From Haloactinopolyspora alba (GTDB lineage Bacteria; Actinomycetota; Actinomycetes; Jiangellales; Jiangellaceae): 64,000 nucleotides of DNA. Made by a program: the position numbers and the translations under genes. The notes below the pieces were generated by a model that was given only the letters and a program-made list of their open reading frames with translations, was not told the origin of the DNA and made no database searches. The stretch is taken from contig NZ_PYGE01000006.1 in the NCBI RefSeq assembly GCF_003014555.1, forward strand, positions 124,001-188,000, in the 5' to 3' direction. Below, in pieces: positions 1-8,535 of the stretch. The stretch's first letter is position 1, and every line of letters begins with the position of its first letter.

Positions 1-1
1 C

Positions 2-880
2 ACGCTCGAGGCTCCGGCCGACGCGCCGCTCACGGCAGAGGTCATTCCGCTCGTCCTCCGTGTGGTTCGCGGCGACGCGACCTGGCTGGACATCGAGGCG
101 ATCACCAAGTCGATCCTCTCGCTGACACAGAGCCTCCAGCGCTCGCGCCGCATGTACTACAACCAGATCGTCGCCGACGAGGACGCGATCTACGGCGAAG
201 ACCAGATCACGCCGCTGCTCTCGAAGCTCCTGCTCCAGGACGGCGACGAGATCGTGCTCGGCTTCGACGGGTCGAAGTCGCGTGATGCCACTGCACTAGT
301 GGGACTTCGCTTGAGCGACCGCCTGGTGGTGCCGCTCGGAATCTGGGAGAAGCCGCTCGGCGAAGCCGGCGAGGGCTGGGAGGTCGACACCGAGGTCGTC
401 GACTCGTTCGTGCATGAGGCGCACAGGCGCTTCCGGGTGCGGGCGTTCTACGCCGACGTCGAGCAGTGGGAGTCGTACATCGACTCCTGGTCTCGGCTGT
501 ACGGGGAGAGCTACGCCGTGCGCCCGTCAAACAAGTCGGCCATCGGCTGGGACTTCCGCGGCTCGCAGCAGCTCGTCACGCGAGCCCACGAAGCCCTGGT
601 GTCGAGCATCTTCAACGCCAGCCTGCGCATTGCCCGCAGCGCCAAGCCGCTTCTGGGCGGTCATGGCGACATCGGTGCGACGTTGCGCCGGCACATCCTC
701 AACGCCCGGCGACGGGTGAACAACTACGGCCTGAGCTTCGGCAAGGAGAGCAAGGACAGCCCGAAGAAGGTCGACGGCTACGCCGCCCTGATGGCCGCAC
801 ACCAAGCCGAGCACGACTACCACGAGCGCGGCCAGAAGAAGCCCACCGGAAAGCGCGCCGGCCGCGTCCACTTCACGTAG
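2..880 (+). CDS. Terminase large subunit, C-terminal part (5' end outside window)
   Basis: This is the nuclease half of the DNA-packaging motor; the frame is open to the window edge, so the ATPase half lies upstream. Visible RNase H-like nuclease features are an acidic strand GFDGSKSRDATAL, a second acidic strand YADVEQW, and a final Asp in VDGYAALMAAHQA. These fit the metal-binding acids of TerL nucleases. The stop lies 10 bases before the portal start, with a strong Shine-Dalgarno between, so the genes are co-transcribed. The segment at 292-305 (ACTAGT core) resembles the element seen upstream of early genes, but here it is inside codons. Confidence 0.9.
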   Translation, partial: TLEAPADAPLTAEVIPLVLRVVRGDATWLDIEAITKSILSLTQSLQRSRRMYYNQIVADEDAIYGEDQITPLLSKLLLQDGDEIVLGFDGSKSRDATALVGLRLSDRLVVPLGIWEKPLGEAGEGWEVDTEVVDSFVHEAHRRFRVRAFYADVEQWESYIDSWSRLYGESYAVRPSNKSAIGWDFRGSQQLVTRAHEALVSSIFNASLRIARSAKPLLGGHGDIGATLRRHILNARRRVNNYGLSFGKESKDSPKKVDGYAALMAAHQAEHDYHERGQKKPTGKRAGRVHFT

Positions 881-890
881 GAGGAGCACC

Positions 891-2402
891 TTGGATATCG
901 ATGCGCTCGCCCTGGACGAGGAGTCCGTGCGCGCCCGCGCCGAGGAGCTGCTCTGCATCCTGCATCGCGACCGCGAGGCCCACGACGGGCTAATGGCCTG
1001 TGACCGGTACATCAAGGGCGACCACGACGACCCGTACATGCCGAAGGACGCCACGAAGGAGTACAAGCTCCTCGCCAAGCGGTCGGTCACGAACCTCGTT
1101 CCGCTGGTCATCGCCACGCCGGCGCAGGGCCTGTATGTGGATGGCGTCCGCACGAGCGACCCGGAGAGCGACGAGAACGCCCAGGAATGGGCGGCCTGGC
1201 AGCGCTCCGGCATGGACAAGCGCCAGGGCTCGCTCTACCGCGGCGCCTTCGGCTACGGGCACTCGTTCGTACTCACCGAGGCCGTCGAAGACAACCCGAG
1301 GCAGGGTCGCATGCGCGTCCTGTCGCCGCTGCGGACCGCCGTCGGTTACGACGACCCGGTCAACGACGACGCGCCGCTCGCGGCGATCCACGTCAAGCGC
1401 TGGCCGCGCCACGTAAAGCGGGACGACAAAGAGAGCGAGCAGGAGGGCATCGCCCGCTACTGGGACGAGGTCGACGAGTATGAGGTCCGCTTCAAGTCGT
1501 TCAGCGACATTACCAGCGTGACCAGGGTTGGCCCGCACGGCAACAGCGAGTGCCCGGTTGAGCGGTTCGCCCCGCACGTCGACCTGGACGGGCGCACCAC
1601 GGGCCTTGTCGGCCCGCTGATCCCGCTCCAGGACAGGATCAACCAGACGGTCTTCGACCTCTTGGTGGCCCAGACCTTCGGCTCGTTCAAGGTCCGCTAC
1701 GTGACCGGCATGGAGCCGTCGTACGTGCTCGACCCAGAGACCGGCGAGCCCAAGCTCGACGACAACGGCCAGCCGATCGAGAAGCCCGTTCGCGCTCACC
1801 TGACGCGGTTCATGATGGCCGAGTCGCCGGATTCGCAGTTCGGCGAGCTGGGCGAGACCCCCCTCGACGGCTACATCAGCGCAATCGACATGGGCATCCG
1901 CCACCTGGCCGCCATCGAGCAGATCCCGCCACACCACCTGCTCGGGCAGGTTGCCAACCTCTCGGCTGAGGCGTTGAACGCAGCGGAGACGGCGCTGGCG
2001 CGGAAGATCGAAGAGTTCCAGCACAGCTTCGGTGAGTCCTGGGAGCGGGTCTTCCGGCTCGTTGGTGAGCTAGAGGGCAACGCGGCGCAGGCCGGCGACT
2101 TCGGTCTCGAGGTGGTCTGGCGCGACATGGGCGCCCAGAGCCTGGCTCAGACGAGTGACGCACTCGGCAAGCTGCACCAGCTGCTCGGCGTGCCGCAAGA
2201 GGGCCTCTGGCGCCGTGTGCCGGGCGTGACCCCGCGCGAGCTGGAGGAGTGGAGGGACCTGCGCGCGGCGCAGCCCGACGTGGCGCTCGCCAATGGCAAC
2301 CGCCGCGCCACCGCTCCGCGCGAAACGCCGGCCGAGCCCGAAGGGCTGTCGGGTGACGTCATACCGCCGCAGCCGAGCACCCTGGAGGTTCCGGCCGCAT
2401 GA
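891..2402 (+). CDS. Phage portal protein (SPP1 gp6-like)
   Basis: This 503-residue protein would form the dodecameric portal ring at the capsid vertex through which DNA is packaged. Its length and position after the terminase fit the SPP1 gp6-like family. The C-terminal part has the family pattern of a conserved stretch (PPHHLLGQVANLSAEAL) followed by a long helix before a charged tail. The start is a TTG at 891 preceded by GTAGGAGGAGC, better than any later ATG. The end overlaps the next gene by four bases (ATGA). Confidence 0.92.
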   Translation: MDIDALALDEESVRARAEELLCILHRDREAHDGLMACDRYIKGDHDDPYMPKDATKEYKLLAKRSVTNLVPLVIATPAQGLYVDGVRTSDPESDENAQEWAAWQRSGMDKRQGSLYRGAFGYGHSFVLTEAVEDNPRQGRMRVLSPLRTAVGYDDPVNDDAPLAAIHVKRWPRHVKRDDKESEQEGIARYWDEVDEYEVRFKSFSDITSVTRVGPHGNSECPVERFAPHVDLDGRTTGLVGPLIPLQDRINQTVFDLLVAQTFGSFKVRYVTGMEPSYVLDPETGEPKLDDNGQPIEKPVRAHLTRFMMAESPDSQFGELGETPLDGYISAIDMGIRHLAAIEQIPPHHLLGQVANLSAEALNAAETALARKIEEFQHSFGESWERVFRLVGELEGNAAQAGDFGLEVVWRDMGAQSLAQTSDALGKLHQLLGVPQEGLWRRVPGVTPRELEEWRDLRAAQPDVALANGNRRATAPRETPAEPEGLSGDVIPPQPSTLEVPAA

Positions 2403-3460
2403 CGACCCCGGCGCACATCCGCGAAGCGGAAGAGGCGTCGGCCGCGTTCCAGCTCGCACTCGCCCAGATCGGCGTCGAGACCACGGCTGAGGCGCTGGAG
2501 CTGTGGGAGAGCGTCAACCCCGCTCGGCTCGCAGCCACGGCTCAGCAGTGGCTCGACCGGGCCGTCCAGCTCATCCTCACCCGGCGCCGACAGAGCCGCG
2601 CACTGGCGATGGCCTACTACCGCCTCGCCCGCGCACTGCGCACGGGCCGGACGGTCGCTGACCCCACCCTCCCGAGCCCGCGCTACGTGACCCTAGAGGT
2701 CTTGCGGGGCGAGTTCCGGGCGCTGGCTGGCGTCGAGTCCGACCTTCCGCCCGACGAGGTCGTCGAGCCGAGTGATGAGCCCGAGCCTGAGCCGGGTGAG
2801 CCAAGTGAGCCGATTGACGAGGACCGCGTCCCGGTCGAGGAGATCGAGGACCTGCGAGCCGAGGAAGAGCGCCGGGAGCGCGAAGCCGAGGAAGAGGCCC
2901 GACTCGTCCTGGACGCACTCGGCCCGGCCAACATCGAGCGCCAGCTCGAAGACCTCGGCGACGATCGACTCGAGGAACTGTCCGCCCGCGAGGTCGACGA
3001 GCTGCGCGAGCAGGCGCACGCGAAGGCCGGCGCTCGACAGGCCGCCGCCGCATCCCGCGTCGCCCGCAACGGCGGCCGGGACCTCATCAAGGCTGCCGGC
3101 GACCGCGACGAGCGGGTGCTCGGCTACGTGCGGCTGTCCCGCACCGGCACCCCCTGCGGGTGGTGCGCGATGCTCCTGTCTCGCGGCTTCACGCCGAAGT
3201 CCGGCCCGTACCGCTCGCAGTCGTCGGCTGGCCCGACGCGGCAAGAGCTGGTGGCCGGGACTGCCGCAGACGTCGACCGGTACCACGACAACTGCAACTG
3301 CTACGCGGAGCCCGTCTACAGCCGCGAGCAGCTCAACAACTCGCCGCTCTTCGCGCTCAATCGACGGTACGCGCAGGAGTGGCCGCGAGTGACCCGCGGA
3401 ACGTCCGGGCGAGACGCCCTGTCCGTGTGGCGCAAGTACATCCGATCCCAGCAGGACTGA
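2399..3460 (+). CDS. MuF-like minor capsid / head morphogenesis protein
   Basis: This 353-residue protein sits directly behind the portal, the usual place of MuF-type head proteins in actinophages. Residues about 125-170 are an acidic Glu/Pro-rich linker and the middle is helical. The C-terminal part carries a cysteine pattern: CGWCAML near residue 257, then HDNCNCY near 298, a probable zinc-binding knuckle typical of these proteins. In related phages it is often annotated as capsid maturation protease or minor head protein; no protease catalytic set can be assigned by eye. It is translationally coupled to the portal. Confidence 0.8.
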   Translation: MTTPAHIREAEEASAAFQLALAQIGVETTAEALELWESVNPARLAATAQQWLDRAVQLILTRRRQSRALAMAYYRLARALRTGRTVADPTLPSPRYVTLEVLRGEFRALAGVESDLPPDEVVEPSDEPEPEPGEPSEPIDEDRVPVEEIEDLRAEEERREREAEEEARLVLDALGPANIERQLEDLGDDRLEELSAREVDELREQAHAKAGARQAAAASRVARNGGRDLIKAAGDRDERVLGYVRLSRTGTPCGWCAMLLSRGFTPKSGPYRSQSSAGPTRQELVAGTAADVDRYHDNCNCYAEPVYSREQLNNSPLFALNRRYAQEWPRVTRGTSGRDALSVWRKYIRSQQD

Positions 3461-3478
3461 CGCAGTCCAGCTTCCCCA

Positions 3479-3503
3479 AGGCCCGCCCAGGTGGCGGGCC
3501 TTT
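3479..3503 (+). terminator. Rho-independent-type terminator after the portal/MuF genes
   Basis: An 8-9 bp GC-rich hairpin (GGCCCGCC, 4-base loop, GGCGGGCC) followed by a short T run. It lies between the minor capsid gene and the scaffold gene and would partly separate their transcription. Confidence 0.7.
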
Positions 3504-3537
3504 CGCATGTCCACACCGATCCGCCCTGGAGGCGTAA

Positions 3538-4128
3538 GTGTTCCGAAGCACCGCTCAGCTCAACAAGCCCGCCCTGCCCGGCTTCCTCACTGGCCTGGCA
3601 TTCGACACCGACCCCGAAGGCGGCTCCGGAGGGGGCGGCGAAGGCGGCGAGGGCGGTGCACCGTCCGGGGGCGCAGGCCCCGGCGAAGGTGGCGACGGGG
3701 GCGAGCCCAAGGTCTACGACCAGGCATACGTCGACAAGCTCCGCAACGAGGCCGCGTCCTACCGGACCAAGCTCCGCGACACCGAGGCCAAATTCGAGGG
3801 CGCCAAGACGGCCGACGAGGTCGAGGCGCTGACCAAGGAGCTGCGCAACACCATCTCGGGCTACGAGGCCGACGCCCTGCGCCGCGAGATCGCCGACGAA
3901 GTCGAGCTGCCGACCGCCCTCGCCAGCCGGCTGACCGGCTCCACGAAAGAAGAGCTGCTCGCCGATGCGAAGGCGCTCAAGGACCTGGTGCCGAAGCCCG
4001 CTCCGAGCAAAAAGAGCGGCTCGGTAAGCGGCGGCCTCGACCCCACGGATCAGCCGGAAAGCAGCGCCCCGAAGGACCCCGGCGAGAGCGCGGCCAAGTA
4101 CGGCCCGCGCGCCCAGTCCATGTTCTGA
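3538..4128 (+). CDS. Capsid scaffolding protein
   Basis: This 196-residue acidic protein lies just upstream of the major capsid gene, the standard place for a scaffold. Residues about 28-60 are almost entirely Gly/Glu/Ala, followed by a helical, charged central region (about 60-135) likely to form a coiled coil, and a Lys/Ser/Pro C-terminus. It would guide procapsid assembly and leave before DNA filling. The GTG start at 3538 has GGAGG at good spacing. Function is inferred from composition and position; scaffolds diverge fast in sequence. Confidence 0.8.
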   Translation: MFRSTAQLNKPALPGFLTGLAFDTDPEGGSGGGGEGGEGGAPSGGAGPGEGGDGGEPKVYDQAYVDKLRNEAASYRTKLRDTEAKFEGAKTADEVEALTKELRNTISGYEADALRREIADEVELPTALASRLTGSTKEELLADAKALKDLVPKPAPSKKSGSVSGGLDPTDQPESSAPKDPGESAAKYGPRAQSMF

Positions 4129-4156
4129 CCCACCACGCCTCTAGGAGAGAAGAACT

Positions 4157-5182
4157 GTGGCACACACCGTTGTCAAGCCCGAGAAGCTGGCCGATCACGC
4201 TGTCGGCGTCCTGGCCGGCGAGGTCGTCGTCCCGAACCTCATGGTCAAGAAGGGCATCGAGGACTACAAGGGCGCCAAGGACGACACCCTGAACTTCAAG
4301 GTGAAGGGCACCCTGCCCTTCCGCGAGTACGGGTGGCGAAACGACCGCTCGACCGCGATCCAGTTCGACGAGTACGCCGAGACCAAGGTCTCCGTGACGT
4401 TCGGCGGCAACATCTACCAGGGCGTCGCCGTCACCGACGAGCAGGCCGAGATGGACTTCCAGTCCTACACCGGCCTGATCAACCCGCAGGCCGAGGCCGT
4501 GGGTCGTGGCCTGGAGTCCAAGGCCGTCTCCCACCTGGAGGCCGCGCCGTACGAGGTCGTCATCCCGGTGACCGTCGGCTCCGAGCACGGTGCGTTCGTC
4601 GAGGCTCGGCGCGCGCTGAACCTGCTCCGCGCTCCGGCCGAGCAGCGGATCATGCTGGTCGGCTCGAGCTTCGAGGCGAACCTGCTCAACAACGACAAGT
4701 TCAACCGGGCGGACTCGGTCGGCGAGAGCGCTGCCAACACCGCGCTGCGCTCGGCCACCATCCGCAACTGGATGGGCTTCACGGTCATCACCTCGCAGGA
4801 GATCGACCCGGACAGCGCCTACGCCTTCGTGCAGTCGGCGAACGTCTGCCTGACGGCCGCGCCGAGCGTGCCGTCGAGCGTGCCGTTCGGCGCGTCGGCC
4901 TCCTACGGCGGCTTCGCCATGCGGTGGCTGCGCGACTACGACACCGTGCACCAGCAGGACCGCTCGGTGGTCAACACCTGGTACGGCTTCCAGTACACCA
5001 AGGACATCCTGGTCGGCCCGCACGCGACTGCCGGCCAGAAGCCGCTCCAGACCGGCGAGCACTTCCTCCGCGGCGTCAAGCTCGGCGTCGGCGCCACGGC
5101 GAAGTACCCGGACCCGACCGTGGGCAGCCCGACCGAGGTCCTGGCCCAGATCACCGGCCTCACGGACCCTTCAGCGGCCTGA
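4157..5182 (+). CDS. Major capsid protein, P22 coat-like (HK97 fold)
   Basis: This 341-residue protein would build the icosahedral shell. It follows the scaffold, has a strong Shine-Dalgarno (AGGAGAG) before a GTG start, and has the length and layout of the P22 coat-like family in actinophages: an N-terminal segment ending in VVPNLMVKKGIEDYKGAK, a beta-rich stretch with FREYGWRNDRS, and an axial domain with MLVGSSFEANLL. No separate decoration gene follows. Confidence 0.88.
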   Translation: MAHTVVKPEKLADHAVGVLAGEVVVPNLMVKKGIEDYKGAKDDTLNFKVKGTLPFREYGWRNDRSTAIQFDEYAETKVSVTFGGNIYQGVAVTDEQAEMDFQSYTGLINPQAEAVGRGLESKAVSHLEAAPYEVVIPVTVGSEHGAFVEARRALNLLRAPAEQRIMLVGSSFEANLLNNDKFNRADSVGESAANTALRSATIRNWMGFTVITSQEIDPDSAYAFVQSANVCLTAAPSVPSSVPFGASASYGGFAMRWLRDYDTVHQQDRSVVNTWYGFQYTKDILVGPHATAGQKPLQTGEHFLRGVKLGVGATAKYPDPTVGSPTEVLAQITGLTDPSAA

Positions 5183-5193
5183 CGGGAGCCAGC

Positions 5194-5337
5194 GTGATGG
5201 CCGCTGGCCACACGTTCACGACGACGGCGGCCTCCACCGACGAGGCCGCCTCGCCGACCCCGGTCAGGCAGAAGAGCACCACCAAGAAGTCCACCACCAA
5301 GCGGACTTCCAGCAGCAAGCCCAAGAGCACGGACTGA
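5194..5337 (+). CDS. Small Thr/Lys-rich protein downstream of the capsid gene
   Basis: A 47-residue reading frame starting GTG-ATG at 5194 (or ATG at 5197), with GGGAG six bases upstream. The C-terminal half is almost only Lys, Thr, Ser and Pro, a basic disordered tail. It fills the gap between the coat and head-tail adaptor genes. I do not recognise a family; a DNA-contacting head accessory protein or a small structural peptide would fit its charge. It is short and compositionally biased. Confidence 0.55.
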   Translation: MMAAGHTFTTTAASTDEAASPTPVRQKSTTKKSTTKRTSSSKPKSTD

Positions 5338-5354
5338 CCCCCTGGAGGTGACCC

Positions 5355-5798
5355 GTGGACTCGCTTGTGACGCTCGAGGCTCTGGAGGGCAAGCTCGACC
5401 GCATCCTCGACGAGGACGAGCAGCGGGACGCCGAGGGGGCGCTCGAAGAGGCGTCGATGCTCGTGCGCTACTACGGTGCGCCGTGGCCCGACCCGGCTAC
5501 GGCGCCCGCGGTGGCGCGCATCCTCGTCATCCGCTCGGTCAAGCGATACCTCAAGAACACCGACGGCTACAGCCAGTCGCGCGCCGGTGACGAGACGGTC
5601 GCCTGGGAAGAGGCGCACCCTGCGCCGTACCTCACCGACGCCGAGCAGAAGATGGCCGCCTCTGCGGCCGGCCGCGGTGGGATTCAGTCCGCACCGATCT
5701 CACCGTGGGGCGAGCTGCGCAGCCGGCGCGATGAGTACGTGCCGGTCGTCGGCAGTAGTGAGCCGTTCCCGTTCCACGCCGCCGAGGATGACTGGTGA
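5355..5798 (+). CDS. Head-tail adaptor protein (HK97 gp6-like position)
   Basis: This 147-residue protein is the first of a set of overlapping connector genes between the coat and tail genes. The N-terminal 70 residues are predicted helical with a hydrophobic core (SMLVRYYGAPW, VARILVIRSVKRYL), the usual pattern of adaptors that dock under the portal. The start GTG at 5355 follows CTGGAGGTG. It overlaps the next gene by four bases. Confidence 0.7.
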   Translation: MDSLVTLEALEGKLDRILDEDEQRDAEGALEEASMLVRYYGAPWPDPATAPAVARILVIRSVKRYLKNTDGYSQSRAGDETVAWEEAHPAPYLTDAEQKMAASAAGRGGIQSAPISPWGELRSRRDEYVPVVGSSEPFPFHAAEDDW

Positions 5799-6166
5799 GC
5801 CGGCAGCGCCGGCACGGCCGGCCGATCCGGTTCTGGCAGATGCGCGAAGTGACCGACCGGCGCGGCAACAAGGTGCTGGCGGCCGACCCTGACTCGGTGA
5901 TCGAGACCACGGCCTGGGGCATCCCTCAGCGCTCCTCGATCGCGTCGATGGCCGGTCAGCAACAGATCAACGTCATCCGTGTCGGCGTCACGCGCGACCT
6001 TCCCGGCGTCGGGAGCTTCTCTCGCGCCGAGTGGGACGGCTCTGTCTGGGACGTCGCCGCCCCGCCCGCCTATCACCACGGCACTCGCCACGTCCGCCAC
6101 TGGTCGATCGACCTGCGCGAGCGGCCGGGCGGTGCCGCCAAAGACGCACTCCCGGAGGTGCCGTGA
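5795..6166 (+). CDS. Head-tail connector / stopper protein
   Basis: This 123-residue, beta-rich basic protein would sit between adaptor and tail and plug the capsid after packaging. It has no clear motif; the assignment rests on size, gene order and overlaps at both ends (GTGA with the previous gene, ATGA with the next). Features include an Arg-rich N-terminus and a central segment INVIRVGVTRDLPGVGSF. Confidence 0.6.
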   Translation: MSRQRRHGRPIRFWQMREVTDRRGNKVLAADPDSVIETTAWGIPQRSSIASMAGQQQINVIRVGVTRDLPGVGSFSRAEWDGSVWDVAAPPAYHHGTRHVRHWSIDLRERPGGAAKDALPEVP

Positions 6167-6507
6167 TGGCCGAGGTCTACCGGCGCGTGAAGAGCATGGA
6201 GCTGGAACGGGCGATCGCCCTACACCGCTCCTCGCAGAACGCCATCAAGGGCCACGCCGTCAGCATCGGCAACAAGGCGGACGCGATCCTCTCCCGGCAC
6301 CGCCACGACGGCCACGCCTTCATCGAGACCGAGAGTGGCGACGTCGACCAGTACGTGACCCTCAACGACGAGCGCGGCCTCAAGGCCGCCATGTCGATCG
6401 AGTTCGGCCGCAAGGGCCGCGAGAACGACGACGGCAAGACAGTCGGCGAGATGGAGGGCCTGGCGGTCCTGCGGCGCGCGGCTGGGATCTACGGGGAGGC
6501 GCCCTGA
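6166..6507 (+). CDS. DUF5403-like connector protein
   Basis: This 113-residue protein starts at an ATG that overlaps the previous stop. The sequence has a helical N-terminus (VKSMELERAIALHRSSQNAIKG is its core), a His/Asp-rich middle with HRHDGHAFIE, and a C-terminus with FGRKGREND. This matches the layout of DUF5403-type proteins that lie between stopper and tail terminator in actinophages. The exact structural role is unknown. It overlaps the next ATG. Confidence 0.6.
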   Translation: MAEVYRRVKSMELERAIALHRSSQNAIKGHAVSIGNKADAILSRHRHDGHAFIETESGDVDQYVTLNDERGLKAAMSIEFGRKGRENDDGKTVGEMEGLAVLRRAAGIYGEAP

Positions 6508-7004
6508 TGCCACTCCCCGACGCTGTCGACGAGCTGGTCGAGTTCGCGCCCCTGGAGGACGTCCTCCTGCCGATCCTGCGCGACGGCCTTCCCGGCGTGG
6601 CGGTTTACTCCCTGATCCCCGAGGAGGGCCTGCGGGCCTTCGTCGAGGGCGAGGTGTTGCCGTTCGTCCTGGTTCGCCGACATGCGCAGCAGGGCTACTG
6701 GGACGGCGACATCCGATTCCTCGACCAGGGCGACTTCACGATCCACACGTTCACCGCGGACCCCGACGGCGACGAGGACGGTGCTCGGCTGTCTGACGCC
6801 GTGCGGGTGGTTCTGCGCAACGCCTGGATGAACAAGGTGACCGTTCCCGGTCGTGGCTCCGTTACTCGCCTGCGCATGCTCGAGTCGCCGCGCCGCGTAA
6901 CCGACTGGGCCACATCTTCCGGGCCGGTGCAGTACGCCGACCTGCCTACCGGGGTCTGGCGCTACGAAACGCTCTACGGCATCACGATCCGCCGCGCCTT
7001 GTAG
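6507..7004 (+). CDS. Tail terminator protein
   Basis: This 165-residue protein is the last connector gene before the tail-tube gene, where siphophages encode the protein that caps the tail and fixes its length. The alpha/beta pattern, with an N-terminal helix (AVDELVEFAPLEDVLLPIL), central strands (FTIHTFTADPDG) and a C-terminal strand ending in YGITIRRAL, fits that family. It is translationally coupled to the gene upstream. Confidence 0.65.
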   Translation: MPLPDAVDELVEFAPLEDVLLPILRDGLPGVAVYSLIPEEGLRAFVEGEVLPFVLVRRHAQQGYWDGDIRFLDQGDFTIHTFTADPDGDEDGARLSDAVRVVLRNAWMNKVTVPGRGSVTRLRMLESPRRVTDWATSSGPVQYADLPTGVWRYETLYGITIRRAL

Positions 7005-7091
7005 CCGGCCCTTCCCCACCTTCACCACCGCACCTCCTGGCGAGGCGGCGGTCTCTTCGCATGCCCAATTCCTGATCCAAGGAGGATCGCA

Positions 7092-7643
7092 GTGGCCCTG
7101 AACAACGCCGCCACGCTTGTCGTCAACGACGGCAACTACCTCACCGCCCCCGAGGGCACCGCTCTGCCGGCCGACCTGACCGCCCCCGAGGTCGACTGGG
7201 AGAACGTCGGCCACACCTCGCTCGAGGAGATCCTGGCCCTCAGTTCCGAAGGCGGCGAGCAGACCGTTCTCGGAACGCTCCAGGCGAAGAGCCTGCGGAC
7301 CACGTACAGCCCGCGCACCGAGGCGATGACCTTCACCCTCCAGCAGTTCGACAGGGCGGCGCTCAAGCTGTACTTCGGCAGCAATGCCGTCGAGAACGCC
7401 GACGGCACCCTTGGCGTCCCGCAGACGCCGCAGCCCACCCGCTGCGCGTTCCTGGCCGTCTTCATCGACGCCTCGAACGTGTTCGCCTTCTACGCGCCCA
7501 GTGCGGAAATCCTGCGCGGCGACGACCTGTCCGTCCCGGACGCCGAGTCGCTCGCCGGCCTGCCGCTGTCCGTGACCCCACTGGTCTACGGCGGCAACAC
7601 CTGGGCCTACGCGGTGACGCCGCTCGGCGACGTCACTCCCTGA
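7092..7643 (+). CDS. Major tail (tube) protein
   Basis: This 183-residue beta-rich protein has a very strong Shine-Dalgarno (AAGGAGGATCGC) before its GTG start, as expected for an abundant structural protein. It lies between the tail terminator and the tail chaperones and would form the tail tube. Its central stretch (LQAKSLRTTYSPRTEAMTF) and C-terminal strands (WAYAVTPLGDV) match the general pattern of siphophage tube proteins. It stands alone between gaps holding possible hairpins. Confidence 0.82.
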   Translation: MALNNAATLVVNDGNYLTAPEGTALPADLTAPEVDWENVGHTSLEEILALSSEGGEQTVLGTLQAKSLRTTYSPRTEAMTFTLQQFDRAALKLYFGSNAVENADGTLGVPQTPQPTRCAFLAVFIDASNVFAFYAPSAEILRGDDLSVPDAESLAGLPLSVTPLVYGGNTWAYAVTPLGDVTP

Positions 7644-7709
7644 GTCAGTCCATGCCCCCCACGCCTCTCAGCGATGCGCACTTGGGGGACCTTCCGCTCC
7701 CCTGATCCA

Positions 7710-7747
7710 CCCCTCCCGCGCTGCGTGCGGACCCGGCGCGGGAGGGG
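7710..7747 (+). terminator. Strong hairpin between tail tube and chaperone genes
   Basis: A perfect 12-bp stem (CCCCTCCCGCGC with GCGCGGGAGGGG) and a 14-base loop. No clear T run follows, so it may be a partial terminator or processing site that keeps tube protein in excess over tape measure. Confidence 0.55.
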
Positions 7748-7789
7748 GCTCCAACTCGGTCCGCGACCCACAACGGAGGTCCGCACCCC

Positions 7790-8152
7790 ATGACTGCATT
7801 CACCCTGGACGACATCCGCGCGTACGCCGAAGAGAAGTACGCCGACGTCACCATCACCCTTCCCGACGCCGAGCGCGAGTCCGGCGAGTTCAAGGTCGTC
7901 ATGCTCAACCCGCTGCGCCTGGGCAAGGAGGCGCGCGACGAGGTCAGCCGGCTCCAGGCGGTGCTCGACAAGAACAAGGACGCTGACGAGGAGGACGACG
8001 TCGACCAGGAGGCCGTTCTGCGCGAGGTGCTGGGCACCGTGTGCGAGCGGCCGATCCAGGGCGAGAAGCTCAACGCGGCGCTGTCCGACCTGACGATGGT
8101 CGCCGCCGTGTTCGACAAGTACACGAAGGGCACCTCGGCGGGGGAAGCCTGA
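7790..8152 (+). CDS. Tail assembly chaperone, short form (gpG-like)
   Basis: This 120-residue acidic protein precedes the tape measure gene. With its frameshifted longer form it would chaperone the tape measure during tail assembly. The start ATG at 7790 follows AACGGAGG. The C-terminus contains a Glu/Asp cluster (DADEEDDVDQEA). The frame ends at TGA 8150-8152 just after the slippery run, and the following frame stays open, the classic G/GT arrangement. Confidence 0.82.
   Translation: MTAFTLDDIRAYAEEKYADVTITLPDAERESGEFKVVMLNPLRLGKEARDEVSRLQAVLDKNKDADEEDDVDQEAVLREVLGTVCERPIQGEKLNAALSDLTMVAAVFDKYTKGTSAGEA
8140..8146 (+). promoter_or_regulatory. Probable -1 ribosomal frameshift site (GGGGGAA)
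   Basis: The heptamer G GGG GAA lies two codons before the stop of the short chaperone. A shift of -1 here joins the short frame to the open frame that runs to 8532, giving the long chaperone expected in siphophages. This is inferred from family knowledge and the overlapping frames. Confidence 0.7.
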
Positions 8153-8532
8153 GCCTCGCCGAGCTGATCGACGACTACGGCCGCGGGCTGTACCCGGACC
8201 TCCTCTACTACTACGGCGTCGACCTGGCGGCCGTGATCAGAGGAGACGGGCCAGCCCCGGCTCTCGTCCTCCAGCTCGTGTGGAGGCTCCCAGACGACTC
8301 GATGACGCACGCGCTCATGCGCGGCGGCCCAGAACACCTCGGCTGGGGCGTTGAGCGGCACGTGCTCGCTTCTCTGTTCGACGCGCTCAACCTCAACACC
8401 AAGATCTCCGGTAACTGGAAGAAGGGCAAGGAGCCCAAGTTCCCGGAGTGGCCCCGGCCCGAGACGGCCAGTGCGACCACCAAGAAGAAGGCCACGGTCA
8501 AGGACCTGTGGATGAAGATGAGCAGGAGGTAG
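8144..8532 (+). CDS. Tail assembly chaperone, frameshift extension (T domain)
   Basis: This about 128-residue segment has no good start of its own and is probably made only as an extension of the short chaperone by -1 frameshifting. It starts with a conserved-looking SLAELIDDYGRGLYPDLLYY stretch, contains a hydrophobic helix around ALVLQLVWRLP, and ends in a Lys-rich tail. Its stop lies four bases before the tape measure GTG. Confidence 0.75.
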
Positions 8533-8535
8533 GTC

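Noticed and set aside
7005-7091. Terminator between tail terminator and tail tube genes
   Set aside because: Only a broken stem with mismatches (ACCGC...GCGGT) is seen, without a T run.
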